Source: Cunninghamia lanceolata (taxonomy: Eukaryota; Streptophyta; Pinopsida; Cupressales; Cupressaceae). From it: a stretch of DNA of 64,000 bases. The position numbers and the translations under genes were made by a program. This document shows positions 24,031 to 36,821 of the stretch, one piece after another (within the stretch, counting starts at the first letter, position 1; each line of letters begins with the position of its first letter). The DNA is taken from contig BSBN01000213.1 in NCBI GenBank assembly GCA_027924645.1, positions 37,388,501 through 37,452,500 of the forward strand, written 5' to 3'. The notes under the pieces were generated by a model. The model was not told where the DNA came from, did not search any database, and saw only the letters and a list, made by a program, of their open reading frames with translations.

Positions 24031-24102
24031 TGGCTTTGTTGTTGGTTTGTGACCCCTGACGGGTGGATTGTAATTTCTAGCTTTGTACTATTTTCTTGGA
24101 TC

Positions 24103-24134
24103 AATAAAGTTTTTACCCTCTTTTTATTAAAAAA
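24103..24134 (+). terminator. LINE polyadenylation signal and A-rich tail
   Basis: AATAAA at 24103-24108 lies about 75 bases after the ORF2 stop and is followed by a short A-rich end that merges with the duplicated target site. Confidence 0.75.
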
Positions 24135-24152
24135 TAAAATAAAATAACTCTT
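24135..24152. repeat. LINE target-site duplication, right copy
   Basis: Identical 18 bases to 18043-18060, directly after the A-rich tail. Confidence 0.88.
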
Positions 24153-24435
24153 AAGTAAATAAAATAATTAAGATATATATCTTTTCATTCAATAAAATTT
24201 TAAAAGCATATTTAAAAATTCTTACTATTACTTAAAAACAAACAATTATTAATTGTCTTGTTATTATTAGAAAAGCTTAACCTATACAAACTCTTAACCA
24301 CTAAATCATGCCTTAGATATAAAACTACCATACCTATATTTAAAAAATATATCTAAAGTATGCCCATAGATATAATATAGTATATAATTTATATTATAAT
24401 TATAATTATAATTATTATATATTATATTTAGCATT
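24153..24435. other. AT-rich spacer
   Basis: No gene. Very AT-rich, ending in a TATAATTATAATTATAAT run (about 24390-24425) just before the telomere-like block. Confidence 0.6.
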
Positions 24436-24439
24436 AGAG

Positions 24440-24895
24440 TTAATGGTTAAAATTAGGGTTAGGGTTAGTGTTTAGATTAGAACTAGGGTTACGATTAGTA
24501 TTAGAGTTAGGGAGAGAATTAGGGTTAGAATTATGATTAGAAATAGGGTTAGGGTTAGGGTTAGGGTTAGGGTTAGGGTTAGGAATAGAATTAGGGTTAG
24601 GGTTCCTAGGGTTAGAATTATGGTTAGAAATGGAATTAGGGTTAGCATTACTGTTAGGATTAAGGTTAGGGTTAGTGATAGAAATATAATTAGGGTTGGG
24701 ATTATGGTTAGCATTAGGGTTAGTGGTAGTAATAGAGTTACGACTAAAATTATAGTTAGAATTATGTTAAATAGGGTTAGATTTAGAATTATGGTTAGAT
24801 TGATGGTTTTGAGGCTTATAAAACAATGTTAAGTGTAATCTTATGGTTATGGTAAGAATTAGGGTTAGATTTAGAATTAGGGTACCTATTTTTAA
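24440..24895 (+). repeat. Degenerate telomere-like block, G-rich strand (TTAGGG)n
   Basis: Repeats of GGGTTA and variants (TTAGAA, TTATGG, TTAGTG) dominate. The best run has about six near-perfect units at 24545-24582. The unit is the six-base TTAGGG, not the seven-base TTTAGGG of most plants. Apparent open frames rich in Arg/Val or Leu/Thr here are translated repeat, not genes. Confidence 0.85.
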
Positions 24896-24912
24896 GGAAT
24901 ATTTTAATCTCA

Positions 24913-26150
24913 ATGTTGAACCCTAACCCTAATTCTAACAATAACCCTAACCCTAATTCTAACAATAACCCTAACCCTAATTTTAACAATAACCCTAACC
25001 CTAATACTAACCCTGATTATAATTCTAACCCTTTAATTATAATTCTAATCCTAACATGAAGCTTGACCCTAATTCTAACCCTAATCATAAGCCTATATGT
25101 AATCTAGTTCTAACCCTATATGTAATTCTAACCATAATTGTATCCCTAATTCTAAACCTAACCCTAACTCTAACACTAATCCTAATTCTAATTCTAACCA
25201 TAAAATTGATTCTAGCTATAATTTTAATTCTAACACTGGTTCAAATCCTAACCCTAACCCTAACCTTAATTCTAACTGTAACCCTAAATCTCACTATAAC
25301 CCTAACCCTGATTATAACCCTAACACAATTCTATCCCCAACCCTAACACTAACCATATTTCTAACCCTAATTGTAACTTGAACTTGAACCCTAACCCTAA
25401 CCCTAATTGTAGGCCTAACTTCTAATTTGAACCCAAATGTAACTATAACCCTAACCCTAATGTTAATCCTAATAGTAATTCTAACCCTATCCCTAATCCT
25501 ACCCCTAGATCTACTTAACGAGCTAATTCTATTCCTAATTCCAACCCTAATCACAACCCTAATTCTAACCATAGTTCTATTTATAGATATAAATATAAAT
25601 GACTTTTGGTGTTTTATTGTAACTATAACCCTAACCATAATGTTCATGCCAATACTAACCCTGATTGTAACCCCAATCCTAACCTTGATTCTAATCATAG
25701 TTTTAACCCTAATTCTAACATAAACCTTAACCCTAACTCTAATTCTAACACTAATTCTAACTGTAATCCTAACCCTAATTATAACTGTAATTCTTACCCC
25801 AATACTAATCATATTACTAATTCAGACCCTAATTCAAACCCAAATTATAAGTATAACCCTAACCCTAACCTTAATCCTGATAGTAATGCTAAACCTAACT
25901 CTAATTCTAACCCTAACCCTAATTCTAACCATAATTATAACCCTAACAATAACCCCAATTCTATCTCTAACCCTAATTCTAAGCCTAACCCTAACTCTAC
26001 ACTTAGATGTAGTTAACACTAATTCTATCCCTGATTCTAACCCTAAGTCCAAACCTAATTATAGTCATAGTTGTAACCCTAATTCTAAACCTACTTGTAA
26101 TAATAATTGTAACCCTAATTTTAACTTGAACCCTAACCCTAAATTCTAGA
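24913..26150 (-). repeat. Degenerate telomere-like block, C-rich strand (CCCTAA)n
   Basis: The orientation flips after a 17-bp plus junction segment near 24896-24912. The block then reads CCCTAACCCTAATTCTAAC and similar for about 1.24 kb. CCCTAA alternates with degenerate units such as TTCTAA, so many stretches form a 12-base pattern. It gives long artefactual frames (Asn/Pro or Leu/Thr runs) on both strands, which I reject as genes. Confidence 0.85.
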
Positions 26151-29032
26151 CCTACTTGTAATAATAAGTGTGAGGACACATGTAGAGGACACGTAGCTTT
26201 AGAGATGCTCTATAATCAAATTCTTTCAAGTGATCCCACAAAATCTAGTTAATTCCAATTAGTTGCTAATGACATAGGAATGTTTATAAATACATGTATT
26301 TAGTCTCACAAATAAGAGTTTTGGCATGTGGCTCAACAAGATAACAAATAAATTCTAGAAAGGTCGACTACAAAGTGAGAAATTTGAATTTGGAATAAGG
26401 TGGAGTATGTTGTGCCATGTAGCCTATTTCCAAGTGAGAAACAACAATTCATAAGGATTGTTATGGACCAAGGGGATTCATAGTGGCAATTGGTTGTTGG
26501 ATACTAGGGTAGGAATCAATTACTATGCCAAATACGTTGAATTAAGTGCTCTAACAATATGTTTATGATACGCACTAAAAGTGGTGCAAAATAAAAGTTT
26601 ATAAGTGTAGGGTATGCACCTTTATCCCTTATATATCTTTCATCAAAATGAATTAATCTTCTTAAATAACTTTTTATTGAGTTAACAATATTTTACCATA
26701 TAATGTTTTAATAATTAGATGTGAGGATGGTGGTCATGACATAGAATAATCCAACTTAAATGGGTAGAAATAAAATGAGATATAATTAATGTCAGTAGAT
26801 GAATTGTTAGCTAGGATATGTAGTCAAAATAAAGGGATGTTTTTATTAGAAACACCTAATAGAAGGTGTTTTTAAAATAGAATAGTAAGAGGAAAAAATG
26901 AAATTAGAGATATTATTTATTTTCTTGTGAATGATTAACAAATAAAATTATAGTTTGTTGAGTGAATCACCTATAGTAATAACTACCACTTGGTTGAAGA
27001 AGTAATTGATACACCCAAAATATTCACCCCTTCCTTATTTCTAAAGTTGATAGAAAATTATTACAAAAAACTTCATGCAAATCAATTTAGGAGTCAAAAA
27101 TTTCAATGTATCCACTTTCCAAAAAGTAGATTCCAATGAGATGTGATTTAGATAGTGTTAAAAGTTTTAACCATAAATTTATGTGATGATTTATTGGGTT
27201 TCAATTGTGTAATTTTGAGTCAATCTTCATGGAACCATATTTCATGAGTAGTGTTTCCCAAGAATCCATCTCCCATGACCATGGATATTTTTCTATTGGA
27301 AACACTTATAATAAATAGTATTAAACATATAACTTTAAAAAGTACATTTAGAAGATTTTACAATAAAAAGGTGGTTAATTGGCATGCACAACCCAACAAA
27401 ACACAAGCAAATAAAACATCAATTCATGAGCATAACAAAATGAGAAACTATGCACATGTAGCAACTCTGAGGATAATAGGGTAGAGTCATCATGCCTCAA
27501 AATTGCACATTGAGAGGGCTAAGCAAATGGAGGATAAAGGGCCATCAACCCATTTTGTGGATACTAAATAGTTAAGAGGACTAGAAAACCCCATGTAGGA
27601 TGCAAATCCATAAACATGTCCTCAATGCTGGTATACAGCTACATAAAAGTCTTTCCATGTAGAGACACAAACTAATCCCTCTATTGCATAGGTGGCGGTG
27701 AGAAGTGACTCCTACTATGCCATTAGCTTCGTTGATGATGTATAGGAGATAGAGTGGCCATAATATTCCCATTAGGAAGAACTCTAGTACTCATAGAGAA
27801 GGCACACTTCCCCAACAATTGAGGAGATATTATAAATGTTGAAATTCTAGTGCCACTTTCTTAACCTAGGCATATATCTATAAGTAAATAGAGAAATAAC
27901 ATTGATCTTCTCATAGAGAGAAAATTTACAATTAATATATTTATCAGGAAAAATAGCAACATTTCTATCTTTCCACAATTGAAATAAAATAGAGGATTGA
28001 AAAAATTCTAAATTCTAGCAATATAAACTAAGCATTGAGTTGTATCCCCCAAAAGACCAACCTTACAAGAGAAAAAATATGGGTGGTGTTGACCCTTGAT
28101 ATAAGATCTCTTAGTGTGGTTTTGTGTTATGCTTATGTTGACCTTCATTAAGAGGTTCATTATTTTTTTATTTGACTTAGGTAAATCTTTATGATAGTTT
28201 CTATGATTGAGCTCTTGGTTATGCATTTATGATGGACTAGTTCATTGAATTTTGTATGAAGGTCAAAAAATTTGCCTTAGTCTATGCACTTCTATTATAC
28301 TTCATTATTGACTTGTTAGAAAAGGTCATTATTCACTTTAGTGTTTTGTTTCTATCACATGGTGACTAGTTACCAATTCTATGTGGATCAATGGACCAAC
28401 TTGATGGGTTCATTACCTATCTCTTAGTCCATTGTAATAGTCTATGATATTGACACAAGTCTATATAGAATAGTGTTATCTTTCAAAAAGATGCTAAGGT
28501 GTATGATCTTGATTGGGCCAGTAGTGCAATTTGTCTGCATCAAAAGATACAAGTGGTGAAGTGGAGTTGTGTGCCTTCTAGCATCAAAATCCATGGTCAC
28601 ATGTTGTGGTCTATTAAATGTCAATAGATGTTAGCGTTTTTGTAGATCATATCATCTAGCATCTTAGCAATCCACCAATCTATTGAAGACATTAATTTTC
28701 AAAGTTGGTACACCTAGATGGTTGATTGTGTTGGAGTAGCAAAATGATGAATGGAAGATCCAATAACTTTCACAAAATAAACATGCACAATAACAAAGAT
28801 AAACTATCATACAAAAGTGTAATAGAATACAATAAACTCCTTGTATATGTAGGACAAGGAGGAAGAAGGTAGGTAGGAATAGCAGACTGATTATTCCTCT
28901 AAAAATGTGGCACATGTGGGCACACTTGGGACAAGTGTGAGGACACATGTAGAGTATTATGTAGGGAATCCCAGTTGTTTGATTGAAACTTGTCATGTTG
29001 AATGATGAGGGAAAGGGAGGCATGAATGCTTC
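26151..29032. other. No recognisable gene; part may be LTR-like
   Basis: About 2.9 kb of AT-rich DNA with only short open frames and no motif I can name. A 22-base sequence (starts AAGTGTGAGGACACATGTAG) occurs at 26166-26187 and again at 28933-28954, near both edges of the stretch. The stretch at about 28725-28960, read on the minus strand, has the feel of a retrotransposon LTR (TATACAAGGAG and downstream T/A-rich leader), but no partner copy is present. Confidence 0.4.
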
Positions 29033-29037
29033 ATTAC

Positions 29038-30570
29038 TGATGCAGAGGGAGAAGAACAATACTCAACTTCTTAGTAGTATATTCAATAACAAAGGTTTTC
29101 AATCCATAAGGATCCACAAGCTTCACAAGTGAACTTCCACAAAGACAATGTTTCCAGACTGAATTTCAACTCCTCTGATCCAAGAGGGATCTCTAACATT
29201 CTTCAGAACTCCTATTCAACCAAAATAAAGACTTACTAAAGTCTGCCCCACCACACAAGCAACTAATCCTTCATGCATTTGTCATTCCTCCATGGACTGT
29301 CTTTAATGTGCAACTATGGCACTCACACAACAACTAATCAACAGAGACTTGTTCAATACATAACCAACATAAGGTCTTTGAACCAACAACTATAACTTGA
29401 ACCTCCCAAGAATAATGGACAGCAACTCACAGTTGACTGCACTTTGACAGTGCTATGGCAGACTTGTTCCCTTGTAGCCCTGTCCTTGAGGACAATCATT
29501 CATAACTCTTGATCCATACCTCTTCCTAGACTGTTAAGAGTTTTTCGGATACACATCAGAGAGCCTTAAGACATATCTAAAAACCAACCTATGTTGTTTT
29601 GGAAAGGACTGTCCAAATATGGACTGCAGCAGTGTTAAAATAGGCCTATTATGCTTAGCTTATATAAGGCTTATTGGTTTGCGTAACTCCACGACTTCCC
29701 ACACCTTGAATGTGCATGGAACACATCATACCAGGTCTGCACATGCTTATTGATCCATCAAAAGTACATTCCCGTCAATGTTTTTAACAAACCTTACACC
29801 TAACCTCTTAGCTGCCCTCAAAACTCTGTTTTTCATGGCTGTATACAGAAAACAGTCATAAAACTTTGATTTTCTCACATAAAACTTAGGTATTTGATCA
29901 GAGACCTCTAGAATATGGAGGCACATACTCCCACAAGCATTTTCCACCAATGATCAGCAACATGCAATGGACAAAAATGAAGAAACACAGTTATTTTAGC
30001 TTGCTGTTCACCCAAAATCAGGGTTTGACTATTTTTACAAGAATTGACATATCTTACACAAAACAACACGAAAATGCATGCAACAAAAAGGAAATGGAGG
30101 GTGACTGATAGAACTACCACTTAAAACCAACTTGGCATCAGTCCTTTCCCGTACATGGCCGTACAGTAACAGAAAATAGCAAATTTCTGATAAGAAATGC
30201 AGAAAAACAGTGGTTTTCTCTATTCAAACTCATAACTTCAATCACCCACGCTATCTCCAAAAATTACAAAGCCTTTTAAAAGCATTTCATGCTTGACTCC
30301 TCAGTTTCCAACTTCTCCAACGAAGGAAACAAACCTATGACCTTTGATATTCCATCCCAAAAACTATCTTTTTTTGTAACTTTTGTTTTTTCTAATTTTA
30401 CATTGGCAACTTGTACATTCTTGCAATATTTTGCATTTTTAAAACTCTTAATGAACTAAACACATAAAAATGACTTGATAAACCTCATTACAATGTGGAA
30501 GCATACAAATTTAATCAAACTCAAAGATTTGTCCAGGGCAATATTAATTTGCTAAGGTGCTCCTGCACCA
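29038..30570 (-). repeat. 3' LTR of the mosaic-LTR element
   Basis: About 1.53 kb. It matches 31184-32808 from 29040 to 29768 and from about 30014 to 30570 with only a few differences. Its centre (29769-30013, about 245 bp) has no counterpart in the other LTR. Confidence 0.87.
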
Positions 30571-31183
30571 TACAACCAACCAACAAAATTTCTAAGTCCC
30601 TTGGAAATGTATCTGTAACAAAAATCTCTTTCCTCTGTCTTTATCTTCAATCTTCTCAGCTACAATCTTCCAATCAATAGAAATGGTGACCAACCAACCA
30701 ACAAAACAAACTACCATCTTTACAGAGCATCCTCAGGCTCCTTCTACTCCCATCAGTGGAGTACTCTTCGGGTTGCAACATCAAGTGCTTCTTCAGGTAT
30801 CCATCTCTCTCACTGCTTCACAACAAACCAACTCACCAAACCATTCATCTCACCTAACAGCAAATCCTGGTGATGCACCTACCACTCTCTCCTCAGTGGT
30901 TTCTCTATGCATCCTTCTCCAGCCAAATCTCTATTGGAGAATGGTCATGACAGACCTCATCTTGTCTGCCCACACACAACCTCAAAAAACATCTTTCTGC
31001 AGCTAGATGGATAAGCACCTGCAACCAAACAACTGAGCAACACAAAATCAAAAAGGTGTAGATTGCCTCCCTCGGCGATCTATCTACACAATCAAGATCT
31101 TCTCGCTCTTTACCTGCCTTCTCAGTGACAGAAAAAAAAAAAATACACACCACCCAAATCTTTCGCCAGCTCTGATACCAATC
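30571..31183 (-). other. Internal region of the mosaic-LTR element
   Basis: 613 bp with no gag, protease, integrase or RT motif on either strand. It contains repeated ACCAACCAACAAAA words (about 30575 and 30693) and an A-run at 31128-31142. No obvious polypurine tract abuts the 3' LTR. An open stretch at 30683-31006 on the plus strand lacks any recognisable domain. Confidence 0.6.
31164..31180 (-). other. Primer binding site of the mosaic-LTR element
   Basis: Minus strand TGGTATCAGAGCTGGCG, whose first 12 bases fit initiator-methionine tRNA; it is three bases from the LTR. Confidence 0.85.
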
Positions 31184-32808
31184 TAATGCAGAGGGAGAAG
31201 AACAATACTCAACTTCTTAGAAGTATATTCAATAACAAAGGTTTTCAATCCATAAGGATCCACAAGCTTCACAAGTGAACTTCCACAAAGACAATGTTTC
31301 CAGACTGAATTTCAACTCCTCTGATCCAAGAGGGATCTCTAACATTCTTCAGAACTCCTATTCAACCAAAATAAAGACTTACTAAAGTCTGCCCCACCAC
31401 ACAAGCAACTAATCCTTCATGCATTTGTCATTCCTCCATGGACTGTCTTTAATGTGCAACTATGGCACTCACACAACAACTAATCAACAAAGACTTGTTC
31501 AATACATAACCAACATAAGGTCTTTGAACCAACAACTATAACTTGAACCTCCCAAGAATAATGGACAGCAACTCACAGTTGACTGCACTTTGACAGTGCT
31601 ATGGCAGACTTGTTCCCTTGTAGCCCTGTCCTTGAGGACAATCATTCATAACTCTTGATCCATACCTCTTCCTAGACTGTTAAGAGTTTTTCGGATACAC
31701 ATCAGAGAGCCTTAAGACATATCTAAAAACCAACCTATGTTGTTTTGGAAAGGACTGTCCAAATATGGACTGCAGCAGTGTTAAAATAGGCCTATTATGC
31801 ATAGCTTATATAAGGCTTATTGGTTTGCGTAACTCCACGACTTCCCACACCTTACATGTGCATGGAACACATCATACCAGGTCTGCACATGCTTATTGAT
31901 CCATCAAAAGTACAGTCCTCTTATCTTTTTGCACAGAGCTTCAAATGTCAACCTAAGACATGAATTGGATACCCATTATGCCTCCCCACAGCATACTCTA
32001 AGATGGGTATAGGTTACTTTGGAAAATGTGCTCTAAAAATGGACTGGTAATGCTGCTACAAGGGTTCAAACTCAGAAATGTCACTGTGAAATGCCATGAA
32101 CAGTCATCCATAACTTCCACACAACACAAAATGAGGTCGATCGCTTTGGTCAGATTGTAGATAACATAGTTACAGTCATTTTCCTCAAGTTACATAAAGA
32201 TCCAACGGTGGAAACAAAAGTTATGGCGTTTTTCCCAACACAGGTTACCCTAAATCAGGGTTTTGACTATTTTTACAAGAATTGACATATCTTACACAAA
32301 ACAACACGAAAATGCATGCAACAAAAAGGAAATGGAGGGTGACTGATAGAACTACCACTTAAAACCAACTTGGCATCAGTCCTTTCCCGTACATGGCCGT
32401 ACAGTAACAGAAAACAGCAAATTTCTGATAAGAAATGTAGAAAAACAGTGGTTTTCTCTATTCAAACTCATAACTTCAATCACCCACGCTATCTCCAAAA
32501 ATTACAAAGCCTTTTAAAAGCATTTCATGCTTGACTCCTCAGTTTCCAACTTCTCCAACAAAGGAAACAAACCTATGACCTTTGATATTCCATCCCAAAA
32601 ACTATCTTTTTTTGTAACTTCTGTTTTTTCTAATTTTACATTGGCAACTTGTACATTCTTGCAATATTTTGCATTTTTAAAACTCTTAATGAACTAAACA
32701 CATAAAAATGACTTGATAAACCTCATTACAATGTGGAAGCATACAAATTTAATCAAACTCAAAGATTTGTCCATGGCAATATTAATTTGCCAAGGTGCTC
32801 CTGCACCA
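31184..32808 (-). repeat. 5' LTR of the mosaic-LTR element
   Basis: About 1.63 kb. Outer parts match the other LTR. The central segment 31915 to about 32251 (337 bp) is unrelated to the 245 bp at the same place in the partner. On the minus strand it begins TGGTGCAGGAGCACC. Confidence 0.87.
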
Positions 32809-32813
32809 ATTAC

Positions 32814-35800
32814 TTGTGTCATAAGAATGGAAGATTAGATGAGGAGGATTTTGATTTTCCCCCTAGTTTGATTTGATCTTGTCAATGAAAGGATTTCCCT
32901 ATGCCCTAGGTATTTTCTCAATTTTGTTTTGGCAATATTATTTAGCATTTCTAGCCTCAAGGGTCCTAATCCGTTGGACCACAATTGCTATAAGGTATGT
33001 GGGTGATGCTTCCTTTCTTCTTTGAGTTTCGCCAACTTCTGATGGATTGTTTTTCTTTGGAGTTTGATTGGCCCCATTTGTTCTTTCTGATGACACTTGA
33101 CACCCAATGGATCTTTTATCTTGATGTGCTATGTAGGGGGATTTTTGCACCTCCTGAGCTTCTTGTAATCTCTTCTCTTGATGGCTCACCTCATTGTCCA
33201 TTTGGGTGGCTATTTTCTTATGGCTTGTTATGGGTTGGTCTTGTTGATGGATATCAAACTGAACACTCACTCGGCATGTTTTGATTTAGTCAAAGTTGTG
33301 GGGCTCTTGTTGGATTCCCTTTGCATTTGAGTCTTTAGAGTTTTATTGACTTGAGATTGAAGCTATTTGATCTGAAGGCGTGCTAGTTTCATTAGAGGGG
33401 GCATTCGCCTAGACTTTATGTGATTTTTTCCTAGATTGGGGGTGCAGGAAACATCATAGAATGACTGAGATGAATATGGAAATGAAACATGAAAGCGGAA
33501 TGGAAGAAATACATGGAAACATGAAAGAACCCATCCTAAGAGGATTTTCTCTTTACGTCATGTTCACCAAAATATGTGTTTGGTGAATCTGGCGTCGAAA
33601 ATGAAAATAACAATAACAATGGGATGGAAGCAATGAAAACGTAAAAAGCTCAACCAAAAGGTTTTTCTCTTCACATCAAGTTCACCAAAATATGTGTTGT
33701 TTAGAATGTGACTCAGACAATTTATGAATGAGTCAGACTCCAATGCGACACATGAACCATCTCCTTGCTAAGGGCAACCTCCTAGTCACTCCCGCTCTCA
33801 TGGAAAGAGCCAATCAAGAAAAGGTAGGATTGAGGGGCTATTTTGTTCTCGTTCTTGAGGGAGTAGAATGTCGCAGATGGTGATTGGGTTGTTTTCTTAA
33901 TTTATGTGATGATTATTATTATTACTATGGAAGTGTTTGATTGTTATTGTTGTGGTGATAATAGTATGACCCAAAGGATCAGTAGTCTTGAGTCTCCTAA
34001 GCCTAGCACGAAGGTTGTTCTATTCATTGATGATTTGGAGATGCTCTTGTCTCATTTCTTCATCTCGAATGATTTGTTGTATCATCTCTTATTGGTCTAT
34101 GATGTGTTGGCAATGTTCTTGTACTTCGATGGTTTGTTCTACATTTTGTTGATTTTGAATTGGATGGGCGAAGTTCTCCCCAATCTTGTCAAGGGCAGAT
34201 CTTATCTAATCTTCCTTGATGTCTGGACACATTGAATACTTGGCAGGTTGGGGAAAGTTTGTGTTGTTAACTATGCTGAAAATATTGACTATCAACCACA
34301 TGATGATATCGAGGGTTTCCTTAACCTAAATGTTTTGTTTTGTTTAATGCATTGACCTCGTGATGAAATTGAGGGTTTGTCCTCTTGTTTTGTTTTTGTT
34401 GTTTTTAATAATTTTTTTTGGTTTTTGATGGATGTAAGCTATATGAAATGCAGTACAACTTTCAATTCTTTTTCTCCAAATTTTGAATGTGATATAATTA
34501 ACTAGGAATTAAAAATGGATCTAATCGAAATTAATTTTTCAAATGTAATCTAGACTATTTTTTTTTTGTTTTGTGAAATGATTTTTGTATATAATCTAAT
34601 GAATTGGAAATAACAGTTAATCTATGAACAATGGAAATAAAATTTAATCTAGGAATATAAAGAAAATATAAACTAAGTAATTAAAAGCAAATCTAATCTA
34701 GTGCAATAAGAAAAGAAAGTCCTGTCAAGAGAAAAGAAAACAAATTATTTACTTCCTCAAGAGCAAAGATTTGTTCTAATTACTAATGAAAAGAATGAAA
34801 GGAACCTAGAATAAATTGGGCATTAGTGTCTGGCGAGTCCTAAGAAGTCCTTCATGGTGACCCTTTCTTCCTCTACAACAACGGTGTCCTCCTCTTGGCA
34901 ACAGGTATAAAGATGGGAGCATTTGAATTGAATTGAGCTTTGAAGCTGATGAATTGGAAAATGGAGATGAGCATTTGAATACTAAGAAGTGCAATGGGCT
35001 TGAGCAATTAAGCTATGCAAATAAACAAAAGGCATGCGGAGTCCTACACGAGCATGAGAATGCTATGGAGACAACTATATGCAAAGCAAAGCAAGAGCAA
35101 AGATGCAATATTGAATTTGCCTCCTAAGGGAAAGATTTGAAGCTTTGAAAATACAAAAACAAAAGAAAGAAACTAATAGACTCAAAGACCTATGAAGAAG
35201 ATTGAAAAATCTTGTGAAGATGAGAAGAGCATTTCTAGCATTGAGAATGATGAAGAAGTGAGGGCTATTTATAGGTTGGAAATCAACACCAAAGGAGGTG
35301 GTGATTGGGGAGTTAACAAAATTGACTGGAAAGTGATCTTACTCTGATTGAGAGTGAACAATGGTTGGAGAGTAGATCACAAAAGAAAAAATGGAGATAA
35401 CATGACTGATTGGAAGATAAATAAGATTGATGGGAAGATGAGATTAGGTTGATTAAGTGTCATGAATCAGTTGGGGAAGTTGGAATTCAGTTGAACATGA
35501 AGAATCATGTAATCAGGACTCAATTTGGTGCATATTTGGGCTAGAATTGGAAGAAAAACGCATAACAAAAGACAACAAGGTAACCCCTTTTGAGAAGTAA
35601 GTCATCACTTTTACAAGGGCAAGACACCCCTAGAAATCCTACTTAAAATGCAAGGTTGGCCCTGGAGACCCTAAAGACATAAGGAGCAACCCACAAGGGG
35701 TGGTTTACATAAGTGGTTTCAAGGTTGGAGAATGATCTAAAGGACTAAAAATGGTTCGGGACCCTGAAATTAGGCATTGGACTTCTACAAAGTGGGTTGC

Positions 35801-35961
35801 CACTTTTACCAGGGTAGGTCACCATAGAGACCACACTTTAGTGGCAGGGTCACCCTTGGATACTTAGAAGACATAAGTGGTGACCCATAATAGAAGACTT
35901 GAACAAGCAAAACGAGGGTACAAAAAGCTTGGGAAGGTTAATAAGATGGCTCTAGAAGGGT
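32814..35961. other. No intact gene; weakly coding-like and repeat-like stretches
   Basis: About 3.1 kb. The minus strand at 33270-32938 gives a Gln/Glu-rich frame (NEVSHQEKRLQEAQEVQKSP) that could be a gag-like coiled coil, not identified. A diverged direct repeat around TTCACCAAAATATGTGTT lies at about 33568 and 33683. A TATTTATAGGTTGG near 35269 and the DNA around it look like an LTR promoter region. Diverged repeats of a 'GTCACC/GACCC' type occur at 35585-35900. None supports a gene call. Confidence 0.4.
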
Positions 35962-35966
35962 GAAAT

Positions 35967-36790
35967 TGGTGCAGTCATGGATGGAGGGTCCTGAGAAGGG
36001 ACTATCTAACCATGTGGCTAGAGTAAACACAATGGAAACAACACAATAACAGAATGCAATGGAAGATTTGTATGTTCAATATATCAGACAATTATAATTC
36101 TCATATGCCGGCAACATGCGGGCTACAATCAAAGGGCTCATAGGCCTGCCTTCTAGGTTAAAATATACATGAAAGATATGGCATTGAAGTGCCTCTGGAA
36201 AGGAATTACCTATCTATTATCTTATCAACTTATTACTAGCTACTAACTATCAACTACTTTCCTAATGCATCTAAGAGATGTATATATATCATCCTCCAGC
36301 TCATAGAATCCTTCGTGTCAGCCTTCAGATCTCTCAAACTCCAATGAATGATGAAACATGTAGAAAACATGTAGGTCGGCCTACAACTCTTGGTAATGCT
36401 CCGAAAGTGAATGAAACTTGATGTGGTTCTCCATGAAGGTCTCCCTGGTCCCAATTTACCTTGTGTGATGTTCCATTAGGCTCTACAAGTCACGGAAGTA
36501 CTCCACAAACTTCATATGCTCCAACTGATTGTTGAATGCTCTGTTCTATGAATGTTGATGATTTCCTGATAGCGATAACTTTCCACAAACAAGTCCAAAT
36601 CTCCTTAAATCTGAGTATGATGTACCTGACATGGCATAGAAGCTAACTCCTACTCCACAAGCTATGAAATGATGATGCGGTAGAATACAGTAGAAAATGC
36701 TGAACTGCTATTGAAATGCAAGAAAAGAAAGAAATTAAATATTTTTGGTTGATGCAAGATAGCTCTTCAACCTAGGATGCTCCTGCATCA
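35967..36790 (-). repeat. Chromovirus 3' LTR
   Basis: 824 bp, aligning with 46911-47751 throughout with scattered differences. On the minus strand it starts TGATGCAGGAGCATCC and ends TGACTGCACCA. Confidence 0.9.
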
Positions 36791-36821
36791 TACACCCGGG
36801 GTTGTTGAAAAAGTGAGTCCC

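Larger units (their letters stand above)
18061..24134 (+). mobile_element. Full-length L1-like LINE with RNase H
   Basis: 6.07 kb, bounded by an 18-bp target-site duplication. It has a 5' UTR of about 300 bp, ORF1 with a DUF4283-like region and CCHC knuckle, ORF2 with AP endonuclease, RT, a C-terminal zinc-binding region and RNase H, then a 3' UTR with AATAAA and A-rich end. This is the layout of RNase H-bearing plant L1 elements. Many in-frame stops make it inactive, but both ends are preserved, so insertion was full-length. Confidence 0.93.
29038..32808 (-). mobile_element. Non-autonomous LTR retrotransposon with mosaic LTRs
   Basis: 3.77 kb. Two long direct repeats flank a 613-bp core; a tRNA-iMet primer site beside the right LTR shows minus-strand orientation. 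Five-base flanks ATTAC (29033-29037) and ATTAC (32809-32813) match perfectly, and element ends are TG...CA. No gag or pol is present, so proteins must have come from another element. The two LTRs are nearly identical at both ends but carry unrelated central segments. Confidence 0.88.

Noticed and set aside
24472..26149. Long open frames rich in Leu/Thr, Arg/Val or Asn/Pro
   Set aside because: They are translations of the degenerate TTAGGG/CCCTAA repeat on both strands and carry no domain.
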